DNA of 31,655 nucleotides, taken from contig JADNYV010000401.1 in NCBI GenBank assembly GCA_015501055.1, positions 1 to 31,655 of the forward strand. Direction: 5' to 3'. Below are positions 1 through 7,217 of this stretch, one piece after another; within the stretch, counting starts at the first letter, position 1, and each line of letters begins with the position of its first letter. The position numbers and the translations under genes were made by a program. This DNA comes from Mucidula mucida. Taxonomy: Eukaryota > Basidiomycota > Agaricomycetes > Agaricales > Physalacriaceae. The notes under the pieces are model-generated. The model was not told where the DNA came from, made no database searches, and saw only the letters and a program-made list of their open reading frames with translations.

Positions 1-2
1 AG

Positions 3-1495
3 TACCGCCCTCGAACTCTCGATACGCTACACTACCACAAAGAGCTCTCAGATCGGCTACGGTCTCTAGTGAGTCTGAATGATTTGCCGGTCAAGAACAC
101 GCTGATCGACATCTAGGCATCTTCAGGCGACTTTCCCCACATGCTGTTCTATGGGCCATCTGGCGCAGGAAAAAAGACGCGTATAACTTGTACTTTGCGG
201 GAGCTCTTTGGCGCAGGAGTGGAAAAGGTGTGTTGCCTCTTCTCCGTAATTCAAAACTGACTTGAACAGCTGAAAATAGATCAACGTGTCTTTTTGACGC
301 CGTCAAAGCGCAAAGTGGAAGTCAACCTCGTCCAGAGCAATTTTCACATTGAAATAACACCGAGGTGCGCGGTCTATGAGTTCGCGTAGAAAGACTCTGA
401 CGTCCGGAAAGCGAGGCCGGTAGCTACGACAGGACGGTGATACAGGATTTGCTCAAGGAGATAGCGCAAACCCAGCAAGTCGATCTGAATGCGAAGCAGC
501 GATTCAAAGGTGCACCACATCCTGGTTATTCTCACTGTTCATTTTAACCAGTTTGTGCAGTCGTCATAATAAACGAAGCCGATTCTTTATCACGAGATGC
601 CCAAGCTGCTCTTCGGCGAACGATGGAGAAATACATGAGCAACATGCGCATCATCCTCTGCGCCAACAGCACCAGTCGTCTCATTGCTCCCATCAAAAGT
701 CGATGTCTGTTGATACGCGTCGCTGCGCCTAAACGAGAAGAGGTAAATCTTTCTCGCACTCAACTCCGTCGCCTGACATTTGCAGATGCAAGCCGTTATG
801 CAACATGTCTCCAAACGCGCCGGTTTCTCGCTTCCTGAGGACGCGGCTGACAAGATTATCGACGATTCCGGGGGAAACATGCGCAAGGCTATCCTCGTCC
901 TGGAAGCGCTCAAGATGCAATCGTTTGTACCCTCTTCCTACATTGATTATTTAATCCTGACCCATGACTATGTAGACCTGAGCTGTCGGGGCCATTGACG
1001 ATAGCAAAGCCTGATTGGGAGACCTACTGCAACAAGGTCGGCGATATGATTATTGCAGAGCAGTCACCCGCTCGCGTCATGGAGGTGCGGCAGAAGCTCT
1101 ATGAGCTGCTGAGCCACTGTATCCCGCCGACGGTCATCCTCAAGGTCCTTCCGATTTGTGGGTCTTCGGGCATTAAACTTACCATCCTGTAGACTATTGC
1201 GGAACGCGTAGTGAGTCGGGTGGATGAAACCATCCGAGCGGATATTATGCATTGGGCGGCTATATATGTAAGTCGCAGTTATACTTGGATCTCAGCAAGA
1301 AACTAATAACGCGCTTGTAGGAGGTGCGAATGCGTGTTGGGAGCAAAAAGATATATCATCTGGAGGCATGGGTAGTGAAGGTCATGAGTATATATAAGGT
1401 TGGTCTACCATTCAAAATCTATTTCGTTGCGACTGACGTCTCGATTTAAGCACTTTTTCTACGACATGGCCATGGAGATGGATATGTTCGATTGA
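3..1495 (+). CDS. RFC5: Replication factor C subunit (yeast Rfc5 / human RFC3 type), 5' end cut by window edge
   Basis: This is a subunit of the RFC clamp loader, which opens PCNA and loads it at primer-template junctions in the nucleus. Ten exons read cleanly: 3-68, 117-227, 270-364, 412-509, 552-742, 786-922, 976-1144, 1193-1267, 1321-1398, 1451-1495. They give 354 residues starting at YRPRTLDTLHYHKE, so by comparison with the family only about seven N-terminal residues lie outside the window. Visible motifs are the Walker A loop GPSGAGKKT, the Walker-B region VVIINEAD (NEA rather than DEA, as in yeast Rfc5), DAQAALRRTMEKY, the SRC motif in IKSRCLLIRV, and a conserved C-terminal part with SHCIPP and GSKKIYHLEAW. 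All introns are 42-53 nt with GT..AG borders and every exon phase closes. It converges with the HD-domain gene, with only 95 nt between the stop codons. I see no lesion. Assignment to Rfc5 rather than Rfc2-4 rests on PSGAGKKT and the NEAD box. Confidence 0.95.
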
Positions 1496-1590
1496 TTCTT
1501 CGCGTTGTATGCCTATCTGTATAATATAATCTACGTCTTTATCAGCACGGGCTCTGCAATCATCCTCTGCTGCGTGTGTGGTCTCAAGCT

Positions 1591-2449
1591 CTAATGGGAA
1601 TTGTGAAAGCTAGGGTGGATACCACAGTTCGCCTCATCAGAAATCGCTTCCATAAAGTCAAGAATCTGCATCGTGTTGTCAGTGATAGATATACTGGAAG
1701 CGGTGAGAAGTACTCACAAGTTTGTGTCGCTTCTGTCCCATGACGCGACCGGGTTCTGTCTTGAGGCGCTCATGTATATGAATCAGCTTATCTGAAAAGT
1801 GCTGTACAGCAGAAAGAGGGAGGAGAAGTTCTTCGGGAGGAGTGTGAAGAGGACTATGATACATTTTAGCCATACAAATTTCAGATAAGCAAGGCTTACT
1901 TGTTCGTCGCCGACGTGTATGCGGCACATCTCATAACGCCGAAAGCACCTATGGCATCCAACCGGTCGGCATCCTGCACGCAATGCAATTCGATGCATTC
2001 ATCGTGCCATTGACCCCATTCTCCAGTGGCCCGGCGTTTCTTCTCGGTGCTAAAAGAGACGTTGTCGATGATCTGTGTAATCTGACGCGCACGTCCGTCT
2101 GCGATAATGTCCACGCTCGTTCCCTTGGTCCAGGTTTCAACGTAGGGCAGAAAAAACGCGTATGGATCCGCTCCGCGTTCGGCAGAGACATACTTTTTAT
2201 CGAGGACGTCGTGTAGTAGTGCAGCTAGACTCGACTTGAGTGTCAGATCAACGAGGTGCAAGGCAAAGCGTACCCAATTCAACTACGAGGAGATCCGGCG
2301 TCGTTGGGAGCGCATTAGCGAGCGCCAGTGCTGTTTTCCGGACGCGTTGGATTGTGGTAGTATGAGTCACAGGGGACTTCTTTCATGTTGGACAAAGCGA
2401 GTGGGGAAGGGGGAGGGCACGCATATGGACGCGACTTGATGGTGGACAT
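1591..2449 (-). CDS. HD-domain metal-dependent phosphohydrolase-like protein; 5' end unresolved, possibly damaged
   Basis: The protein belongs to the HD superfamily of metal-dependent phosphohydrolases; the substrate is unknown. Exons that read well on the minus strand are about 2352-2274, 2224-1900, 1853-1718 and 1665-1591. They carry IQRVRKTALALANAL, then VELAALLHDVLDKKY with the HD pair, VQDADRLDAIGAFGVMRCAA with the distal aspartate, NPLHTP, and a C-terminal SAVQHFSDKL..RLKTEPG..MGQKRH helix region. Introns are 2273-2225, 1899-1854 and 1717-1666. A possible ATG lies at 2449, but no splice choice joins it in frame to IQRVRK. The stretch where the family has a first metal-ligand histidine (around 2353-2372) looks as if it lost and gained single bases. 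This could be a real lesion, an assembly error, or an exon I cannot see. It is divergent from the decayed orphan gene that begins 135 nt away. Confidence 0.68.
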
Positions 2450-2584
2450 GAATCAGCTATGTCGATCACGCTGATTGTGACACTGAATAAATGCGCCACA
2501 CCCTTTCAACGGTGCCGGTCGTGTGGCTGTACATCTAGTCTGTGTGAGACATCCAGGGGAAATACAACTTGTCAACGACCGTTA

Positions 2585-3247
2585 ATGACATCTGTAAAGT
2601 GCGTTGCCCCGACGAAGGTCAGTCTCCTTCCCTTTTAGGCCGGTCCCTACATATTAGTTCTTGTCCAGGTAGTTGTCGCTGGCCTATTTCTGGCGCTACG
2701 ATACCAGGCACAAGCCCCGAAGAGCTGCGACAGGCTTTTGAGGCGCTCGACCCAATGTGGGGCGCAATGGAGGATGCGGAAGCTTATCTCTCTCAAGACT
2801 ACAACTGCGGTGCCATCTTTGTACGTCTACACTGTACCTCCTTGATGCAATGCCATTCAAACAGAGCTTGAGACTCCCCTCCCCCCACCTGGCACCCATG
2901 TCAATTGCGTCGACATTGGCAAGCTCACAGTTTTCTATCACCCGACTTGGCCTGGGGTTCCAAAGCATCAGCACTTCACCTGGAACTTTTATATTGGCCC
3001 AGCCGGGCAAGGACCAGAGTCTATCTTCGTCGACTGGTGGAAGGAGGGCGTTGTCATAAAAATTATGGGGTGGATTGGATTGTCCTGCCCTGAGGATCGA
3101 TGCACGTACGCGAGTGCAAATCTCGTATCCCGACGAGTCTGGAATTATCACGCGCGAGCTTGTTTTCCCACCTAACCCGAGAGAATCGTCTGTTCCTGTT
3201 CAGTGCCTTCAATGGATACAGTAGTTGTTGACGTTGCCCCATTGTAG
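2585..3247 (+). pseudogene. Decayed copy 1 of an orphan basidiomycete gene family (paralog of 13878-14640)
   Basis: Function is unknown. The region aligns over its length with the gene at 13878-14640, including 30 identical bases at 2922-2951 versus 14312-14341. Recognisable blocks are SPEELRQAFEALDP (from 2713), DAEAYLSQDY, an intron at about 2819-2864, then DIGKLTVFYHPTW and FTWNFYIGPAGQG. After GVVIK (about 3058) the frame matching the paralog changes, changes again near 3092, and once more near 3219, so at least three frameshifts separate blocks that are collinear in copy 2. The putative start ATG at 2585 shares its frame and context with the ATG of copy 2 but meets a TAG after 17 codons. 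The paralog-like stop is at 3245-3247. I call it a pseudogene because the indels cannot be explained by introns of normal size. Confidence 0.7.
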
Positions 3248-3554
3248 TGTGTATGCCTTATACTCTCCTCTTGGCAACAAATGGACTTGTACACTTGTGA
3301 ATCATTCAAGTAAAACGTTGATCAAGCTGTCTCGATGTGAATGGAAGCAAGGCTTCGTCGATCTTAGTTTCTCTTGCTCTTGAAGAGCGTCCATTGTCTT
3401 TTCTGCGTTCTCATCTATATGTGTGTACTAGTAAATGGGAATCCATCAAGTAGTTCACAAAAAGGAATAATGTCAAAAGCAGAGTGCGAACGGCCCGGCT
3501 ATCGGACCGGACGTATTCCATCGAACGAGCGTTCGAGCTTGGCCGTTGACCACG
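3248..3554. other. Intergenic stretch upstream of VTC1
   Basis: About 300 nt between the decayed orphan copy and VTC1. It holds the presumed 5' leader and promoter of VTC1. An open frame starting at 3374 overlaps the VTC1 start in another frame and has no recognisable content. I see no clear TATA box. Confidence 0.5.
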
Positions 3555-4532
3555 ATGAGCAACTCACCAAATCCATCGGCACGGCCGCCCAAGGGATTCC
3601 TCAACGCCGACCGACCAGAATCGCTTATCCGACGGTCATGGCACGCAATGTCGGACCGACTATCGCCCTTCTCATCGTCCGCGCTGGCGAGTCTGCCAAA
3701 CGCTCAGCGGCCCCAGCGGTATAATCGCGCCGATGCTATACCAGAGACGGAAAACGACCAAGACGGGCAGCGGCCGACTGTCCGTGACTATCATGCCATA
3801 AACACGCTTCCACCGCGGGTGCGAGTCCCCAAAAAGATTGCCACGCCGGTCAAGGTGGAAGGCAAAGTCTGGTTTGCCAATGAGCGAAGTGTGTAATTTC
3901 AGCTGGCATAGACTTCTTGTTGATGGGCCGCTTCAGCTTGGGTGTCATGGTTGAATCTCGCCGTTCTTATTGGAACGCTCGCACTGGCCCTCTTCAATGC
4001 CTCAGAGGATGCAGTAGCCAGAAGATTCGCGTACGCCTATGCGTTGATCAGTATCGGTGTTTTGGTATATCCTTCATTTTCTCATTCCAGCGCGTTCTCA
4101 ATCTCACATAGGCGTATGGCTACTTTTTATACCAACATCGTATCACAATGATTCGCAAAAGAGATCCGGGCTCATTCGGTGCGTCGGAAATCCCTCAGAC
4201 TTGATCAACAATTCTGATTGATACAAGATGCTCTCGTTGGACCTCTGGTCGTCAGTGCCCTGCTGTTCTTTGCTATTCTCGCCAACTTTGTGATACGAGG
4301 TATGCCATATTCTTTTCGCCAGTATCGATGTCTAATCGGCTCTATCTAGTCCGTGAACTGTAAGTCTAGATTGTGCTTCAGTCCGCTCTTCTCACGGTAT
4401 TGCAGGCGCGAGAAGAATGTCCCCATTCCCGGAACAGACCTTCTTGCCGCCGTGTTCCGGCCATGGTATTCCCAAGATGCGACAAGTAGCAACCTAACTG
4501 GTTTCGCCTTCAACGCGCAGACCGCCGACTGA
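3555..4532 (+). CDS. VTC1: Vacuolar transporter chaperone Vtc1 (polyphosphate polymerase complex subunit)
   Basis: Vtc1 is the small three-helix membrane subunit of the VTC complex, which makes inorganic polyphosphate and moves it into the vacuole. Six exons: 3555-3888, 3937-4064, 4112-4178, 4228-4299, 4350-4359, 4406-4532; 245 residues. The conserved core starts near residue 95 with VRVPKKIATPVKVEGKVWFANERTW. It runs into TM1 (SWLNLAVLIGTLALALF), TM2 (FAYAYALISIGVLAYGYFLY), the basic loop HRITMIRKRDPG, and TM3 (GPLVVSALLFFAILANFVIR). A polar tail of about 35 residues follows. Exon 5 is only 10 nt, yet it is needed to keep VRELREKN in frame. The N terminus has roughly 95 extra residues compared with budding yeast Vtc1 (129 residues in all). 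The ATG at 3555 is the first in-frame ATG of the open stretch. No SPX or catalytic domain is present, as expected for Vtc1. Confidence 0.93.
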
Positions 4533-4699
4533 CGAATTTAGCTACTATCACCGTGTATCGGGTAAGGAGAATATAATTTTACACCTAACGCCGTGTGTTT
4601 TGTCGGGAAGACAAGGAATGCGGAACAAGGCCTTGACATTCGGATCTAAACTATTCCTTTCGTTCTCGAATCTGCCGATGCATCCAGCTTTCACTGTGG

Positions 4700-4707
4700 T
4701 ATAAAAG
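4700..4707 (+). promoter_or_regulatory. TATA box of the 128-residue orphan gene
   Basis: TATAAAAG lies 69 nt upstream of the ATG at 4769, at a normal distance for a fungal core promoter. It sits about 170 nt after the VTC1 stop, so the next gene has its own promoter. Confidence 0.55.
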
Positions 4708-4768
4708 CCTCTGCATTGTCTGGCCAATCTCAAATTTCTTCGTTTCGATCGTCATCTGTTCCCCCTTC

Positions 4769-5242
4769 ATGTCTTCATCTACCAGCCATAGTCACAAGTC
4801 AAACTTTGTTGCTGGATCCTTGGGCAAAGCTCATCACGTCCGACGCGCCCCAATCATCAGCATGATGGTCTACTCACCTACGGCAGTGGGTTTTCCAAAC
4901 ACACATTTCGGTAAGCCCTTCTTGGAATGTGATTCATTCGTCTCTCACACAATACTAGCATCCACGAAACCGACTCCCGGATTTGTGTCCCATTCACGCC
5001 ATGCCCCACTGGTTCATTTTGCTCGGAAAGATTTGAAGTCTCGATGTGAGTTACTACACTCACTCTAGCGCGCTGTTATTGAAGGTTCGGTCGTAGCTGA
5101 AACGAAACATGTTCCCTCTCGCCCACCATCGCCGTACCCAGGGAAGAGAAAGCAATATACTACAGCTCTTAGTGGCCCCGCGCAGGTCCCGGTTGCGCTT
5201 GCACCCCCGAAACTCGATACCTTGGATGTTTCGCCACGATAA
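4769..5242 (+). CDS. Conserved-looking orphan protein, 128 aa
   Basis: I do not recognise a domain. Three exons (4769-4910, 4959-5045, 5085-5242) join in frame through canonical introns of 48 and 39 nt and give 128 residues. The N-terminal half contains HSHKSNFVAGSLGKAHHVRR and MVYSPTAVGFPNTHF. The C-terminal half is basic and proline-rich (RPPSPYPGKRKQY, PVALAPPKL). It has no signal peptide and no membrane segment. SPS/SPYP-like sites suggest proline-directed phosphorylation, but that is only inference. A TATA box sits 69 nt upstream. Because two introns restore one continuous frame through an otherwise non-coding-looking region, I think the gene is real. The 39-nt second intron is the shortest used in my models and the weakest part of this one. 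Confidence 0.6.
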
Positions 5243-5534
5243 GGGATTGCTTATCTAGCCCGTATAGTTTAGTTACTTTCCTTTCCATATACATTCATGG
5301 CGTTGCCCATATACCTACACTAATCCTTATCTATATACATAGAGCCTATAAATACGTATATTCTTCCACTTGAGTAGTACAGTGTTACAACTTGGATGAC
5401 CGGACGGTTGGGCGGTCAGTCCCTACAAAAACGATAGTTTCAACACGACGACTGTCCACTAATGGATCGTCTGATTGGGATTTGATTCTATAATCGCTCT
5501 TAATGTAAAATCGGCTGTGAGGGATGAGCTTAGC

Positions 5535-5954
5535 CTACATGACATTGACCGCTTTGTGGCGCTCATGCTCGACGAGCTCGCCGGAGCCGGGTAAGGGCTT
5601 CATCAGCCCGCCAATGATGTAGTATCCGCCAAAGACGCCATCCTGCGATCCGTTGTATCTGTCAATGTGACTGTATATTATACCAACGCATACCCTGTTA
5701 GTCGAAGGATCCTGCGCAACCTCCACCGCTTCCTTCCAAGTGACTTTCAATCCCATCGCAGACGCCCCGCGCATCGTGGTAACGAGTCTGACGAGCGAGT
5801 CGTAGGGCAGCGGCATGCCGTTGATGATTCCCTTGAGGTCCTTGGAGAACGTCCGCGCGATGGCGGCTGTGGACGCCTCTGTCGTGGTTGCCTCGAAGAC
5901 GTCCTTGATGTGGCTCTGAGACCACTCTGTTAGGCTGCTGAGGGTACTAGTCAT
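5535..5954 (-). CDS. Small NTF2-like (SnoaL-like fold) protein, 122 aa
   Basis: The predicted product resembles short basidiomycete proteins with an NTF2-like cone fold. Such proteins often bind or isomerise small molecules; the role here is unknown. Two exons, 5954-5694 and 5642-5535, are separated by a 51-nt intron (5693-5643) with GTATGC..CAG borders. Splicing joins STNR to DGVFGGYYIIGG. The intron is a multiple of three and has no stop, so the unspliced frame also reads through as a 139-residue protein. Recognisable features are an N-terminal helix (TEWSQSHIKDVFEA), DLKGIINGMPLPYDSLVRLV, KVTWKEAVEV and the terminal ERHKAVNV strand. No signal peptide is present. The fold assignment is from the overall pattern and is moderate only. 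Confidence 0.65.
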   Translation of the reverse strand: MTSTLSSLTEWSQSHIKDVFEATTTEASTAAIARTFSKDLKGIINGMPLPYDSLVRLVTTMRGASAMGLKVTWKEAVEVAQDPSTNRVCVGIIYSHIDRYNGSQDGVFGGYYIIGGLMKPLPGSGELVEHERHKAVNVM

Positions 5955-7100
5955 GATTGGAGGAGAGCGTTATGGCATGCACATGGTCTAGCTTAAGTGT
6001 AACTGTTCGCGGCAACTTTGAATGGAACCGAGTTGGTAGATATCATCACATGGCATAGGAAAGAGTTGGGACTTGCGGGGGCGTGTTTTCTTGAAGGCCT
6101 AGATATTATGGGACTCTTGCGCTGGGGCGACGGTGTTTTGGATACTGTGCAAGACATAGTATCTCCCTCCAAGAGGAACTTTATTGAGGCCGGTCCTGTA
6201 CATGCTAAGCCCAAACTAGAAATCTGAAGCGCGAACAATCACTCATTGAACTAACGATGATTCACGTCATTGATTGGAGATCCTCAAACTGTGGACTAGA
6301 AGATCTGAAGAGATTCGTGATACTTAGTCGGACGAACGAGCCAAGGGATTCCGGGTTGATGTTGTAAGTGTTCATCGGCTGGCCACGGCAGTTCCTCGCG
6401 CTTATGCAGCCGATTTTTACGACCCTTCAACTTCAAGTACCCGGGGACAGTTGAGAGGACCTAACATGGCTTGAAGAGGGGAACGTGGGAGAACATCAAA
6501 ACACTTGACCTCATTAACATTGCGCCACGAAAAGTCAGCCCAAGGCTCTATCGTTCGTATAGAGCTCGTAATGACGTTGAATGCCTTTTCAGGAGCATCA
6601 AAGCTCCATCACTAGAAGGTGCATGTTGACGTCCGACAAAAAGGAGCGCTGCTTTGATTGGAAAGGCTGAACGGAGAGATGATATGGCCGGTGTCTGAAG
6701 TCATCAAAAGAGCTCCTTCTAACCCTCTAGGCAAGACTACCACTGACGACGCCTGCCAATCGTAGATGACAGTCTTCTGAAGCTTGAACTAGAAGCACGA
6801 TCGACTAAAAAGTTCCTGAAAAGGAAAGTCACCTTTTCGCTCTCACTTCCATGTTGCCTCCATGATGGCACTCTCACGAAAAGAAGCGACCAGCGCGTAT
6901 CTACATATCTTGACAAGGGAATTCAATCTATCTGTCCCTCGATGAATTCTCACTCCCGAAAGCTGAACCCCGCGGAAACTCTATCATCCGGGGCTCTCAA
7001 CTGCCTCGTCGATTGTTAACTCTCAAACTGCAGCGAATATCCCTTTATTCCGCCACAATCGGGGCACGCTGTTTGCGGATGTGATCGTTGTAGCGATCCA
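5955..7100. other. Long gene-free stretch
   Basis: More than 1.1 kb without a gene I can support. A 69-codon open frame on the plus strand around 6018-6227 has no ATG at its start and no recognisable motif. The region separates divergent genes (NTF2-like on minus, alcohol oxidase on plus) and probably carries both promoters. It could also hold degraded sequence or a non-coding RNA, for which I see no direct evidence. Confidence 0.45.
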
Positions 7101-7126
7101 CATGTCTCGTTTCCCGCAACCCCCGC
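6968..7126. promoter_or_regulatory. Cluster of CreA/Mig1-like sites upstream of the alcohol oxidase
   Basis: Three matches to the CreA consensus SYGGRG occur within 250 nt of the alcohol oxidase ATG: CCCCGC at 6968-6973 (minus GCGGGG), CCGGGG at 6988-6993, and CCCCGC at 7121-7126. Clusters like this are typical of genes under carbon catabolite repression. The motif is short, so this is a suggestion only. Confidence 0.35.
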
Positions 7127-7177
7127 GTCTTGACCACGGTGGTCAGCTGGTTGACAGGTCGTATCAAATGGTCAGAG

Positions 7178-7183
7178 TATAAG
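7178..7183 (+). promoter_or_regulatory. Possible TATA element of the alcohol oxidase gene
   Basis: TATAAG lies 40 nt upstream of the ATG at 7218. This is close but within the range seen in compact fungal promoters. Confidence 0.4.
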
Positions 7184-7217
7184 AACACGGACATATCTGT
7201 GATTTCGTGCATTCACC

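Noticed and set aside
3374..3724. 116-codon ORF overlapping the VTC1 start
   Set aside because: It is an out-of-frame shadow of VTC1 exon 1 plus leader sequence.
6018..6227. 69-codon plus-strand ORF in the long intergenic region
   Set aside because: It starts at TTG, not ATG, and has no motif, splice pattern or neighbour support.
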